NCBI RefSeq assembly: GCF_905475465.1
Contig: NC_062243.1
Span: 8,394,267 to 8,458,266, forward strand
Length of the DNA: 64,000 bases
Source of the DNA: Pieris napi
Lineage: Eukaryota > Arthropoda > Insecta > Lepidoptera > Pieridae
Direction: 5' to 3'
Below the pieces are notes generated by a model. It ran no database searches. It was not told where the DNA came from and saw nothing but the letters and a program-made list of their open reading frames with translations. Position numbers and translations under genes: made by a program. Position 1 is the first letter of the stretch. The number at the start of each line of letters is the position of its first letter. Positions 43,601-55,045 of this stretch are shown piece by piece.

Positions 43601-44908
43601 GAGGTATGCTCTGCTGAGAGAAAGCGGAGAGTTCTGGCCTAGGATTTAATTGTGATGCCTAGACATCTAAAAAATCTAATAGAAACCGCGGAGTTCTCAT
43701 GTCTAGACCCAATATTTAATATTTTTTTGAATTTTTCTAAAATAAGTGAAAAAATTGCTAATTTTCATCATAGAGGTATGCTCTGCTGAGGGAAAGCGTA
43801 GAGTTCTGGCCTAAGATTTAATTGTGATGCCTAGACATCTAAAAGATCTAATAGAAACCGCGGAGTTCCCATGTCTAGACCCAAAATTTAAAAAAAAATT
43901 TAATTTTTCTAAAATAAGTGAAAAAATTGCCAATTTTCATCATAGAGGTATGCTCTGCTGAGAGAAAGCGGAGAGTTCTGGCCTAGGATTTAATTGTGAT
44001 GCCTAGACATCTAAAAAATCTAATAGAAACCGCGGAGTTCTCATGTCTAGACCCAATATTTAATATTTTTTTGAATTTTTCTAAAATAAGTGAAAAAATT
44101 GCTAATTTTCATCATAGAGGTATGCTCTGCTGAGAGAAAGCGAAGAGTTCTGGGCTAGAATTTGATTGTGATGCCTAGACATCTAAAAGATCTAATAGAA
44201 ACCGCGGAGTTCTCATGTCTAGACCCAATATTTAATATTTTTTTGAATTTTTCTAAAATAAGTGAAAAAATTGCTAATTTTCATCATAGAGGTATGCTCT
44301 GCTGAGGGAAAGCGTAGAGTTCTGGCCTAAGATTTAATTGTGATGCCTAGACATCTAAAAGATCTAATAGAAACCGCGGAGTTTCCATGTCTAGACCCAA
44401 AATTTAAAAAAAAATTTAATTTTTCTAAAATAAGTGAAAAAATTGCCAATTTTCATCATAGAGGTATGCTCTGCTGAGAGAAAGCGGAGAGTTCTGGCCT
44501 AGGATTTAATTGTGATGCCTAGACATCTAAAAAATCTAATAGAAACCGCGGAGTTCTCATGTCTAGACCCAATATTTAATATTTTTTTGAATTTTTCTAA
44601 AATAAGTGAAAAAATTGCTAATTTTCATCATAGAGGTATGCTCTGCTGAGAGAAAGCGAAGAGTTCTGGGCTAGAATTTGATTGTGATGCCTAGACATCT
44701 AAAAGATCTAATAGAAACCGCGGAGTTCTCATGTCTAGACCCAATATTTAATATTTTTTTGAATTTTTCTAAAATAAGTGAAAAAAATTGCTAATTTTCA
44801 TCATAGAGGTATGCTCTGCTGAGAGAAAGCGGAGAGTTCTGGCCTAGGATTTAATTGTGATGCCTAGACATCTAAAAGATCTAATAGAAACCGCGGAGTT
44901 CCCATGTC
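34699..44908 (+). repeat. Long array arm: ~59 monomers of exactly 172 bp, with 14-mer higher-order repeat
   Basis: Monomers begin GATTTAATTGTGATGCCTAG at 34,699, 34,871, 35,043, 35,215 and so on; 59 steps give 44,848 with a single extra A near 44,787. Two classes differ in the AT core (AATATTTAATATT versus AAAATTTAAAAAA). The diagnostic AGATATCTAA variant recurs at 35,577, 37,985 and 41,941, and ATTATGATGC at 36,941, 39,349, 40,897 and 43,305. The spacings are 2,408 (14 units), 3,956 (23 units) and 1,548 (9 units). A 3-monomer (516 bp) block is duplicated at 43,987-44,847. Confidence 0.93.
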
Positions 44909-45277
44909 TGTACAATATGTTTTTTTTTTCATTTAGTAAAATCTTTTAAAAATTCTCATTATTTCGTTTTCTCTCACTCTTCTTTATTTTTTTTGATAAT
45001 TAAACCTTTTTATTTTTGGATTTAAATGATAGGGAACTGTTACAATTGAAATGATTGTTTTAATGAGACCTTATTTATCGGAATCGGTAAGAAATGCTCT
45101 GCTGTGATCGGGAAGCTGGCAGAGCATTTTACGATTTTTAAAAAAATTATTTTCTGGACTAAAAAGTCCAGAACTCTTTCTAAAAACTATCAGGAACTAT
45201 AGAACTATTGAGTGTGCTGCCAGAACTCTTATTTTTTTGTGCTCTGCTGGTAAGTGCTCTGCTAACTTCACAGACAC
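44909..45277 (-). repeat. Right terminal inverted repeat, unique arm
   Basis: It is the mirror of 33,260-33,628. The array leaves its monomer pattern where GTCTAGAC is replaced by GTCTGTACAAT. The inner hairpin TCTGGACTAAAAAGTCCAGA lies at 45,153-45,172. The last 38 bases match the left end perfectly. Confidence 0.9.
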
Positions 45278-45286
45278 CGACTCTTT
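45278..45286. repeat. Right 9 bp target-site duplication
   Basis: CGACTCTTT is identical to 33,251-33,259. Confidence 0.93.
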
Positions 45287-46293
45287 GACGTGGTGTTTCT
45301 ACTGATATACAATACATCTGTAAACACGTATTGTTAAATTGGCGTGAGTTCCGTGTGTCAAGTGTCTATAAATGGGATAAGGTTAATTACGGAGCGAGAC
45401 CGATATACATACTCTAAGAGTGTGATAGGGATAGCAATATTTAATTTCAGTTCCGTTTAAAGGGTTCTCAATAGCGAAACAATTGAATTTGTCATGATTG
45501 TTTTGTTGGATTTTCACTTAACTAAAGGGACCGATATGTAACATTAAGTGTTACAAATGGTCAATAATTACATTACATCATAAAAAAATACACACATAAA
45601 ATCTTTTTTCAAAGAAAGCAATTATCATATTCCAATACAAAGTTTTTCACCAAGATTTTCACCAAAGAGTTTCCATTCTATTTGTATAGTAAATTGACAG
45701 CGTGTCATCTACCAACTTGTAGTAGTAGCGTAATTCCAAGTCTTGGTGATGTTCATCCCTGTAGTGGTATAATCAAACACACCCAATACATATTAAGAAA
45801 CTAATCACACTCCTTTGATTCGTAACTCGCCAAATATCCGTACATAGATAAGACAGGCAAAGAATTTCAAAATTCGAATATTTTTATATAATTTGTACAG
45901 AGTTTGTAGGTGTCTCTTATGTTTCCAATACATAATGAGGTTCGATACTTAATTGAGTCAGACTAGCCCAGTCCGCTGCCGGCCGCAAGCTCTCATTAAA
46001 CTTGTGTGCACAGTTTGATTGTTCAACGTTTAGTTGGCTCATGTCATTATAGTTATTAGTTGCCAGTTCCGGACAAACCTATGGAAGTTTGGTACAAACA
46101 ACCTAGCTTTATAGTTGTTAAGTTGACGTGATAAAGTTTGCATGGATTTAATTTAAAAGGAAGATTTTAAACTTTAATTATAAATGAATGGTATATGAAA
46201 TGTATATATTGAAATATTTACCATAATTAATTTAAGTCAGTTTTACAGTATTACAGAAGCTATTACAAAACTCAGTGCAATTTTGTTCTACTA
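45287..46293. other. No supported feature
   Basis: AT-rich flank of the giant element. A GC-richer spot (CCGCTGCCGGCCGCAAGC) lies at about 45,971. No exon or TIR pair was seen. Confidence 0.4.
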
Positions 46294-46516
46294 TCTTTAT
46301 ATATATAATTCTTCTGTGAGTGTGTATGTCACTGAAATTCTCTCAAACGACTGGACCGATTTTGATGAAATTTTTTGTGTGTGTTCAGGGGATCTGGGAA
46401 TGGTTTAGATTCAAAAATCAGCCCCGCAGATGGCGCTGCAGTCGGTACTTTCATACTTTGTTTAATATCCTAATCGCTTGAAATATCATGCAGGACAACG
46501 TCTGTGGGGTCCACTA
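46294..46516 (+). mobile_element. Complete short non-autonomous Helitron
   Basis: It starts TCTTTATATATATAATTCTT directly after an A, and ends CTAG directly before a T, the exact Helitron target arrangement. The CTGGACCGATTTTGATGAAA block and the GTGGGGTCCACTAG end are usual in lepidopteran copies. It is 223 bp with no coding capacity. A further common repeat fragment (GCTGGCCCCGACTTCGCACG) follows near 46,585. Confidence 0.75.
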
Positions 46517-46654
46517 GTATGTACTATAAATCAACGTTTCGCTAAATCAATGTTATACTTCAATTATAATATTATAATATAATAAGCTGGCCCCGACTTC
46601 GCACGGGCAATCGTGACCCATAAACCTTAAAAATTAAAGTCTATTTCATGAAAG

Positions 46655-46843
46655 CACAGAACAGTGTTGTACTAGTAGTTTCATCGTGCGACACATCTCT
46701 GAGGTCGTAGGTTCAAACCCAGCTGTGCACCAATGGACTTCCTATGTGCGCATTTAACACTCGCTCGTATAGTGAAGGAAAACGGCGTGAGTCGACAACA
46801 ATCCGAGACCCAGATCTAAAAGGCTGTAGCGCCACTAGTTGTT
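46655..46843 (+). mobile_element. tRNA-derived SINE, copy 3 (internal deletion)
   Basis: The B box GGTTCAAACCC lies at 46,710-46,720. The CACCAATGGACTTCCTATGT and GTGAAGGAAAAC blocks follow, and then a deletion brings the CCGAGACCCAGATC 3' block close. It is the same family as at 3,952. Confidence 0.7.
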
Positions 46844-46845
46844 CA

Positions 46846-47811
46846 TCTTCTTCCTCATAAAACATTCTAGGTATTGGTGAAAACTGTAATAAATTCCTAG
46901 GAATAGTTTTCAAGTTTACCGCGCACATACAAAGATATAGACGGGGCGGAGAACTTCTTATTATATAACATAAAAGTTAGACATATGCTGTCGCTGCCTT
47001 ATTGTAGGCATTATAAAGCTCTTCAACTTTTTCGGCGGCGGTGTGCGTAAAAAAAATTAATTGCTTCATTTTAATAACAAAAGAAGATCCAGAGTTCCCC
47101 CTAAAATCTCGCAAACTTACCCCTTTATAATAAAAGTATAAATATAATTTGAAGCTTTTCTTCTTTCTTTCTTTTATGATTTATTTATTACAGATAGTCT
47201 GTGCAGCAATATGAAAGTGCCTCTTACTGTTTGTTAGAAAAATTTTAGTAAGATCAGTCAAAGTAATTGGAATGTGAAGTTATAATAAGAATTTTAGAGT
47301 GCTGGCCGCCGATACGTGTCGCATTGTTAGTAGGTACACCTATTTGTTAAAAAAATAGTAATGGACACAAAAAAATATCTGTTCTAGGACACATGATCTG
47401 GTACAGGGCTTTACACAAGTTGTGAAGAAAAATGTATTGGGTTGAGGTTACTACACAAGAACAAGTAATATTTATATAACAAACAACATTAGTGCAGCAT
47501 ACCCTAGAATGGGTATGGTGGTTTCCAGTAATCATTCAATCTATACATACAGTATATGTGTTTGAAATAACTATTTTTTTATTAAAATTCAAAAAACAAA
47601 AATAAAATTTAATTTTATGTATTTTTTAAGTTTCAGTTAATATGCTAGTAGTCAATAGGTAGACTATAGGTAGTGGTAGATTAGTAATAAGCCATAGCCG
47701 ATTCAGTGATTAACTGGACCGTATTATTAAGTATTGCACACTTGAACAAATTCCATTTATACAAAAATTTGCCAACATCAAAATGCACTATCTGAAAACT
47801 CGATCTAAATC
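46846..47811. other. No supported feature
   Basis: AT-rich. A 62-codon minus-strand frame at 47,347-47,535 has no signature. Nothing else was seen. Confidence 0.35.
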
Positions 47812-47935
47812 CTTATCATTTGAAACCTCATCCATCCATTAGTCCACAGACAGTGGAGACAGGCTTGAACATAGACATTACACGTCGAATTGATTACCTC
47901 TAGAATTTTTTAAAGTTGGTTAAAATGTGCATCAT
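47812..47935 (+). repeat. Dispersed repeat fragment, copy A
   Basis: The block TTTGAAACCTCATCCATCCA, then GGCTTGAACATAGAC and TTTAAAGTTGGTTAAA, recurs in diverged form at 49,925-50,045 (TTTGACACCTCGGTCATCCA ... TTTGAAGTCGGGTAAA). It is probably an old retroelement tail. Confidence 0.5.
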
Positions 47936-48719
47936 TGGGGTAGAAATAGTGGTAGTTTGAAACGCCTAGGTACCATGCTAACATAGTACAGTCACCAGTA
48001 GTACATATATTTTTTTTACTTGGTGATCTAATAGTGAATAAAGCAGAATTAAAAAAAAAATACCAATGAATATGAGTTATATAAAAGAGGTACTACCAAC
48101 AAGTTATTTTACAATATCTAGTGTATTTAATAACATTTTCAAATCGGCTCAACTATTTACTTTTAATAATTTCACCAGATTTTATCCTAACCCTTTTAGA
48201 GTAGAAGTTAATTAATCGACGTTAGGCAAAACTCGATATTCTATAAACTTTGAAATATTTTGTTGAAGGCTCACCGCATATCAATACACGGAATAAAATT
48301 ACAAAACTTATTATACTATACTCTTTGTGTTTATTAATGACGTGACAGTTCTACCTCCTAACAATGTGATATTATTGGGTTAAGAAAAATAGTTATACGT
48401 TGTAATAGCGCTACCATCATGGGTGATCACTTCTATGCCACATTCCTTTAAATAGAGAATATAAACCAATTTGAGGTTGGTATAATCCTGCTTAGAATAA
48501 AATATTTACAAATTTAGTGTAAATAAATATAAATGTGTGTTATTCAACTCCAATGCCAGACTTACTGTAAATAAAAAATAATCCTTGTAACCTAACTCCT
48601 TTTCAAGATAATCGGTATAATAGAGACAATTGACAACTGCCTGCTGACAATGACATAAATGACAGTCAAAATAGTATGAGTGAAAATTAAAATACCTTCT
48701 TAAATAATTGGTAACTTAC

Positions 48720-48776
48720 GCTGTTGACAGCTGTCAATAAACTTGTGAATTTCCTGAGGCACATCAGGTGTCGCTG
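48720..48776 (-). CDS. Candidate 57 bp internal exon
   Basis: A perfect TACTAAT branch point and an AATTAG acceptor precede the exon, and C|GTAAGTTACC is a strong donor. One frame reads ATPDVPQEIHKFIDSCQQ and another QRHLMCLRKF, so the frame is undecided. A TTTATTTACAG acceptor at about 48,556 continues the first frame for about 18 codons to a stop. No family is recognised. Confidence 0.3.
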
Positions 48777-48949
48777 CTAATTAGTATAGAACTTTGAGTC
48801 AATAGAAAAACGTTTAATTTTCTATAGAACGATATGATTTTACTAGAAATGACTTCAATTGAAGTAACAAAATTGTTACTTACAAATACAAATTCTAATT
48901 TATCAATATATTCACATATTAAGGTACGATATTTGGGTGACAAAGTAAA

Positions 48950-49190
48950 ATACAGTGTAACACGATGCCTTACAAAAATAAGTGACGTCGTAACACACTC
49001 AAACAAGTTAAAGTGGAAATGGGCCGGTCACACTACCGACGTTTGTGATGACATACGGCCCAGTAGGAAAAAAAAGAGCCAGAAACCTGGAAAGATGAAA
49101 TAAAGATTGAAAAATAATAGCGAAGATGAGAGGCAAATGGAAGAATTCAGAGGAAGCCTTCACTCCATCGGAGGTCGAGTACTAATGTTT
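48950..49190 (+). pseudogene. RTE-type LINE C-terminal remnant
   Basis: The frame reads KISDVVTHSNKLKWKWAGHT, then DDIRPSRKKK. This matches the KLKWQWAGH...R.W.P..GKR.. signature at the end of RTE RT proteins. After a stop, WKNSEEAFTPS-like sequence and an AT-rich 3' end follow. Confidence 0.65.
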
Positions 49191-49680
49191 AATAAAATTA
49201 TATAAACTTAATGTAATCTAATAAGCTATTTTACTTATAATTCGGTGACGTCGGAGCAACATTGTAGTGTGCGGTGATCCTAAAAGCTAATAAAAAATAG
49301 ATCCAACCTTTTTGTAACAGCAGGGTATACGTAAAGGGTACTTGATTGACCTATTTATCTGGGTCGCTACACTTTAACTACCTTTTAATTATCTTCTAAT
49401 AATATTCAACTTCTTAACAGATTTTATATGAAGAGCTTCAATCCTAACGTTATACGCCTATTATCGTAAATCAATTGTTGTAAAAAAATTAACCCACTTG
49501 AAAATTAACTAAAAATTATTAAATAACAATATTTCTTATTTCTATTGCAATGGTCTTGTATTACCAAGAGAATTAAGAATATTAAACGTAATATTTTAAT
49601 GTTAATGCGTGTATGAAGATAATATAAGGCCATTTTTGGAATTTGGAAGTTATTTATCATCGATTTTTGATGTGACATTT

Positions 49681-49846
49681 CAGCCTAGCAATTCCGTAAC
49701 TCACTTTTCGAACTCAAAGCAGTCATTTTACGATTTGGCATTCTGATAAACATAAACTACAAGCTCCCTCCTTATCTGATTTGAGCGCGACCGCCGCTGC
49801 AAAAACCGCAGTGAGAATTCGAAAAGTGAGTTACATAATCGCAAGG
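49681..49846. mobile_element. MITE with inverted ends, copy 2
   Basis: The ends CAGCCTAGCAATTCCGTAAC and TACATAATCGCAAGGCAGC are inverted with mismatches. The interior block ACTACAAGCTCCCTCCTTAT is shared with 4,414-4,583. Confidence 0.6.
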
Positions 49847-49924
49847 CAGCTCATATCTTATCAGCCTGTCTTCAAAATCCTGTTTATGTGACTTCTGCAT
49901 CACTATCACCGGGATATTTGCTGC

Positions 49925-50045
49925 AAATCCATCATTTGACACCTCGGTCATCCAGACTGGTCAACGGTCGGCTTGACAATATACACAAAAAATTATATGT
50001 CAAATTGATAACCTTCTTCGATTTATTTGAAGTCGGGTAAATGAA
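49925..50045 (+). repeat. Dispersed repeat fragment, copy B
   Basis: This is the second copy of the fragment at 47,812-47,935. It contains CCAGACTGGTCAACGGTCGG and the TTTGAAGTCGGGTAAA end. Confidence 0.5.
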
Positions 50046-51799
50046 TTTCAAGTAAACTTATCAACATACTTACGTAGCCATTACTTAGAAACAAGAACCG
50101 TGAAAACATGAATCATTCCCTAAGTTAAGGGAAAATTTCCTCAGAATATAATATCGTTATCCTAATAAATCAGCGCACAAAGCAAATAGTATCAAAGGTA
50201 GCTGTCAAATATAGAGTGTAAATCGATAAATTGTTATAATTTATTGGTGAGCAGATCAGTACGGAATAAATAATATAGGCAGCCGTCGAGCGGGATCCGA
50301 TGGGAATTTCCTATCCCGGGATGTTCAGGGGACACGAAAATGTTGAACGTCAGTCAAATATGTATACCAATATTTGACTGACGGCACTTTACGTATAATT
50401 TAATGTTTTATAAATGATAAATAAAATGCCTTATTTGTAATTTACGTTAACTGGTATTATTTACTTAAAAGGGTTCCCAAATCTTTTATTGTATTTTTTT
50501 ATATTTCATTATTTCGAAATAGCTATGTTTTGAATTTTCGTAGATATCATCTATGCTATATATTTAGTAACTTGACTAAATATTAATGCAAAGCTCATAA
50601 TTTTTTCTCTGTACTATCGAAGTGTTTGATCTCGATTCGAATTTGTTCATTAATACTGAATCGATTATAATAAAATAATTATACAAAAGAACCAAGTTTA
50701 TATACTTCGCGGTTAACGGGTTGTCGATATCAGGTGAAAACTTTCACCTAACCGTGACGGCTGCTTCTGGAATTACGTATTTCGAGCCACGGCAAAAGCA
50801 CCGTACGCTGAGAATCCGTCACCTTAATCTATTCGTATTTCAGAACAGAATTGAATACCATTTTCATATAGCCTTTCAAGAGAAAGTGCAGCAACAAAAG
50901 TTCTCCTTAGAACATTTTTAGTGAGCAAACCGTTGCTTGTTAGATAAGGTTTTATTAGATTCTTAAAGTTTGTCACTAACCTAATAATATATTATACAAG
51001 TATATGAAGAATGAAACTGTCCCTTAAAAGAAGCGTTAATTAGCAACTAACACAAAGTATTGATAAGACGTTCACGCCACCTCCAATTATTGCAACAAAT
51101 CAATAATGACTTTCTTAAATAACAAATAAAATTATAATTATAGTACATACTATAGTTGAAATTGTGTAAATGATTTTAATGAAGGAATAAAGTTAATAAA
51201 GAAAAAATTATATTAAAAGTGAAAGAGGTGAAATATCTAAAGAACAAAACCAGTTTAGAAATGGAAAAAGAACTTCATTTTTCAAATAAAAAAAAAAGTA
51301 AGACAAACCCGGAATTCGTACAAAACGAAACATGCAGTTGGCACGCTCTGAACCTCTCTTCAGAGTGAATAAAATTCTCTCTATTGATTTCCAAATTGTT
51401 ACTTGGACCTTATTTAAACACCATCATAACTTTGTAAATAATTACATATGCTGTAGAATTTTAAGAAATAACAGCACAAAAATAATATTTGAAATGCCAA
51501 AATCATTAACACAAATTAATTTTTTACATTATTTTTAAAAAATTATCAATAATAAAGCCTTTATTACTTTATGAAGTATATGTTTATATGTAGTATAAGT
51601 TAACGATTATCTTGTTGATAAAAGGGCCTGGGACTAGACGGGCTACTTCTAATTAATTTGAGATATTTGTTTTAAAATAAGTGTTGTTTGATGATTTGCT
51701 ATTTTAAAGGAGTACCGAGAGTTTTTTACGCCGGCTTTTTCTCTCGGCCTACATCCTCTGTCTTCTTTGCCGATGAGTAGGGATGTCTACAAATTCAAA
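50046..51799. other. Mostly unrecognised; two short hairpins
   Basis: Hairpin CGTCAGTCAAATAT/ATATTTGACTGACG lies at 50,348-50,383, and AGGTGAAAACTTTCACCT at 50,732-50,749. The 66-codon plus-strand frame at 50,721-50,921 has mixed codons but no family or clear splice sites. A common repeat block (ACGCCGGCTTTTTCTCTCGG) lies at about 51,729. Confidence 0.35.
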
Positions 51800-51855
51800 T
51801 TTAATGACGTGGAATAAGTGATACATACATGTATCACTTATTCCACGTCATTAAA
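51800..51855. repeat. 56 bp near-perfect palindrome
   Basis: TTTAATGACGTGGAATAAGT pairs with its complement around a central TGATACATACATGTATCA. All 26 bases of each arm match across a 4-base centre (TACA). Confidence 0.85.
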
Positions 51856-53265
51856 CGTCTTATGTTCCATAATAAACATATTTTATTTTTATTTTATTTT
51901 TTATATGTATATAAATAACTATTATTATTACAATTAATTAACAGCTTTACTCCAAATGTTGCCATTTCAGTCTGTCGAATCTAAATATTACTGTCTCAAA
52001 TTGTGTAAGTGTAGACAAGTAAAAGTAACTTACATGGAAAACACGAAAAAGGAGAGGTAAATAAGTTTATATCATTTCATACAGTCTTGTTCACTTATTT
52101 TTTAGGATTTATAAAAAAAATGTAAAATGTTGTGGAGTCATATTGCGGCTCACAAATCTCGTGGTGACTTGTATCGAAGTTGCATGGGTCCTAATATAAA
52201 AAACACATTGTGCGCGGAACACATTTAGCGGGAAATATACAAAACAATGTGAATTCATAAAAAAATAAGTCGGTAGAAATATAACGAAGCAGAAAATAAG
52301 ATAAATAACAAATAATTAAGAATGCAGAGTCACCAAAACGACTCTACCGAAAATCTCAATAAAGAAAATGTCCGAATTTTTCATCACATTTGTAAATTAA
52401 ATAAATAGTTTTTTTTAATCAGTTTAGAACCAATTAGAAGATACTGATTGAACTATATGTCAATGTCTTGCACCCTGAGAGGCCGTAATTCAAACTATTT
52501 TGAACTCTAATAGTTAGACATAAGGTAGAAAATTAATTGGTTACGCTGAAGAACTAATTAAAATGCGCTACACGTAGAATTAGTCAGGCGCGATCGATAC
52601 TATTGTTGAAAATATTAATTATATGACCGTCTTACTTATTTAATATTTTATATAGGCCTATAAATATATAATCTTAGGTTCTTAGAATATTTAAAAAAAG
52701 AATCTGTATAACAGCTTCAATAACGTAATTCAAGCTGTGCAACATAATGCCAATAAAAATTCTATTTCTTTCTGCAGAAACTATTGACAACAGAGTAAAG
52801 TGATGTACCTATTACAGTTTTATAGAAGACATCAATATCTACAAAAAAGTCCGTGTTTTTATGGAGAGAAAAATTCAAAGAAAAACCCTAAAAACCTTCT
52901 TTTTCTGTTATTGTGAAGGTGAAAAGTCTCTATAGGGTCGCATAGAAAAATATTCCAAATGTTGGTATGTAGATACTAAAAAGGTAGGCTAAGTAAAAAA
53001 ATAATATTTAATATGTTTGCTGTAAAAATGCGTCTAGTGAATAGCACCCCAGAATCCAAAAGCGGAAAATGCTCTTCACAATCTATATCCGGAAAAACAA
53101 ACCGACCATGGCAATAACATAAGTGATTACTAAGCAGAGACATATGAATGGACGTCGCTAATTTTTCTGTTTTTCGTCTTGCAGGCAATTTTCGTAAGAT
53201 TATATAGATCTACCTTATAACATACGATCCGATAAAATATTATCGAAGCAAGTTTTAAAAATAAA
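51856..53265. other. No supported gene
   Basis: A minus-strand frame at 52,976-53,188 includes CHGRFVFPDIDCEEHFPLLD and looks somewhat protein-like, but has no donor or family match. A TTCCAT|GTAAGT donor-like site lies on the minus strand at about 52,030, without a coding frame before it. Confidence 0.3.
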
Positions 53266-53835
53266 TCAGTGGCACTACAACCTTTTTACACGCTTTATAT
53301 TAGCTTCACCTGTATGTATGTAGGTATGTATGTATGTAACCGACTCCTTCGGACTCGATTTTGACCCACTTTTAACGGACAGATTTAATTCAAACTTTGC
53401 GCACCTGTCAAAGATCAATGACAATGCATCCGAAAAAAAAATAAAAAAAATAAAAAAAAATTAACTAAAAAATAAATAATAGTTTAAAAAAACTAAAAAA
53501 CACGCTTTTAAAGCACATCAAACTAAAAAGTGAAAAATAATTCCTAATTTAGGCTGAAAATGGTAATGAACAAAAAACACTGGTATTATTGTGAAAAAGC
53601 GTGGGGCGCTCTGTGCCATATTTTTCGTCTATCGAGCAACGTTTTTAGTTTGATGTGCTTTAAAAGCGTGTTTTTCAGTTTTTTTTAACTATTATTTATT
53701 AGATCTGGGCCTTAGTTTTCTGTATCTGTGCCTGACACACGCCGTCGACTTTTTCGGTCTAATGCTAGCTGGTTACTTCTCGATGTTTTCCTTCACCGTT
53801 CGAACGAATGTTAAATGCACACATAGAAAGCCCAT
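53266..53835 (-). mobile_element. SINE copy 4 split by a 411 bp insertion
   Basis: The SINE 3' segment AGTGGCACTACAACCTTTTT at 53,270-53,289 is separated from GATCTGGGCCTTAGTTTTCT at 53,702 onwards. These two are adjacent in copy 5 (57,419). The body then runs through GCCGTCGACTTTTTCGGTCT and GATGTTTTCCTTCACCGTTC to about 53,835. Confidence 0.7.
53290..53701. mobile_element. Inserted element with inverted arms and GTAT microsatellite
   Basis: It begins with a TGTATGTATG run followed by CCGACTCCTTCGGACTCG, a widespread lepidopteran repeat block. It contains inverted arms 53,470-53,530 and 53,647-53,699 (ACACGCTTTTAAAGCACATC and complement). It lies inside SINE copy 4 and is therefore younger. 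Confidence 0.65.
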
Positions 53836-54900
53836 TTGCAGTTTTAAATTAGCAATTGCAAAAAATAAATAGAGTTCAATCAATCTCGTAATTAGTTTAA
53901 AGACAATATATCTTTGTTGTATCGTTTGGTTTTGTAATTATAATGTGTTTTAATAAAATGAATATTATAAAAAATAGCTTTAATAATATTATTAGGATAT
54001 TTCTTTAATTGTGACGGTTGTTAACTAAACTGAGGGAGCTTTGTACTAGTTAAGAAAAAACACAAAAGTCATATCGAATGAATAAATTAAAAATCGTACA
54101 ATGTAAAAACATCAAGTAATCCCAACAGATAACTTATCTCCTGTTTTTCATCGTTCACCAAGTAATTAGGTCGATTTCTGATTGACGATTTTCAAACGTG
54201 CCACATCACTCCCAATACTTCCTTTGAACATTTGCGTTCAATTTTCGAAAATTATATTGGTTTGAGTACCTTAATACGGACGTATGGTAAACAAATTTCT
54301 ACGTGTTTTGTTATCTTTCGCATCCTCACTTGACAATTACAACCCTTCAATACCGTCCAAGCTCCATAATCCCGAAATATTACTTAAAAATTACTATATT
54401 GTTGAAATAAATAGTTACATGTTTTTTTAAGATTAAAAAAAAATGCAAATGTTAACAAGTACGACAGATTTGTAGCCTCAAGCTACGCCGTAGACGCCTA
54501 CCTCAACTGCATTCTTTGATTCATTAAATGCGTAAATTAATGCGTAATGAATACAATATATAACTTTTAATCACTAATTATATAATACTATATATATTCA
54601 TACGTCACTATGCTGATTAGGCGTAACTGACTTGCTATTTGTGCATTCAATTTCCTTAAAATAGAGGAATGCTTAAAATCAACAAAAGTAGCGAAAATCA
54701 ACTATTAGTTTAACTATCAAGAATAAAAAAATATAAAGGATAATTTTTTATCGCATGTCTAAATAAACCGAATCAGAAAGAATCATGGTTTACCTAGAAA
54801 CAAATGCAGGAAATATTTTTACGCTTTATGAGTGACTAACTGCCCTATTCAGGTAGTAATTTGGAAACTATAATATTATTATATTGTCTTTGATTTACAT
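53836..54900. other. AT-rich stretch, nothing recognised
   Basis: No exon, TIR pair or SINE box was noticed. Confidence 0.4.
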
Positions 54901-55045
54901 AGCCTTTACACATTTAAAGAAAAAAAAAGTCACCGTGACCACGCACGCTGTAAAGCACGCGAAACGTCGGATAAATTTAAAATTATGGTAAATAGTTGTA
55001 AATTTATAATAATACATAACTTCAATCCGGTTAAACAGTTTTTTC
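54901..55045 (+). mobile_element. Penelope-like or related repeat end with hammerhead-like core
   Basis: The core GCTGTAAAGCACGCGAAACG, then TCGGATAAAT, is followed by AATAATACATAACTTCAATC and CGGTTAAA. The same blocks occur at 60,190-60,370. CTG....GCGAAACGTC resembles the hammerhead ribozyme cores found in Penelope-like elements, but CTGTAAA replaces the required CTGANGA. Confidence 0.4.

Larger units (their letters stand above)
33260..45277. mobile_element. Giant Foldback/Mutator-like element made of a 172 bp satellite
   Basis: The element is 12,018 bp with exact inverted ends (GTGTCTGTGAAGTTAGCAGA and its complement) and a perfect 9 bp target duplication. Duplications of 9 bp are usual for Foldback and Mutator-like elements. 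From outside to inside it has a unique arm of about 370 bp, an array of 172 bp monomers in one orientation (about 6), an orientation switch at 34,698/34,699, the same monomer in the opposite orientation (about 59), and the second unique arm. No open frame of 60 codons occurs anywhere inside, so mobilisation would need a transposase supplied elsewhere. The very high identity between blocks indicates recent expansion. Collapse or expansion errors in assembly are possible in such an array. Confidence 0.92.

Noticed and set aside
33629..44908. CRISPR-like regular array
   Set aside because: The whole 172 bp unit repeats with no variable spacers, and the context is a eukaryotic transposon, so this is a satellite and not a CRISPR.
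33260..45277. Assembly artefact as full explanation of the array
   Set aside because: The matching TIRs and the exact 9 bp target duplication outside the array cannot come from misassembly of repeats alone, although copy number may still be wrong.
50072..50118. Minus-strand exon ending at a strong GTAAGTATG donor
   Set aside because: All three frames between the nearest acceptor and the donor contain stops.
54948..54975. Active hammerhead ribozyme
   Set aside because: GAAAC and GTC are present but the CTGANGA core is CTGTAAA, with two invariant positions changed.
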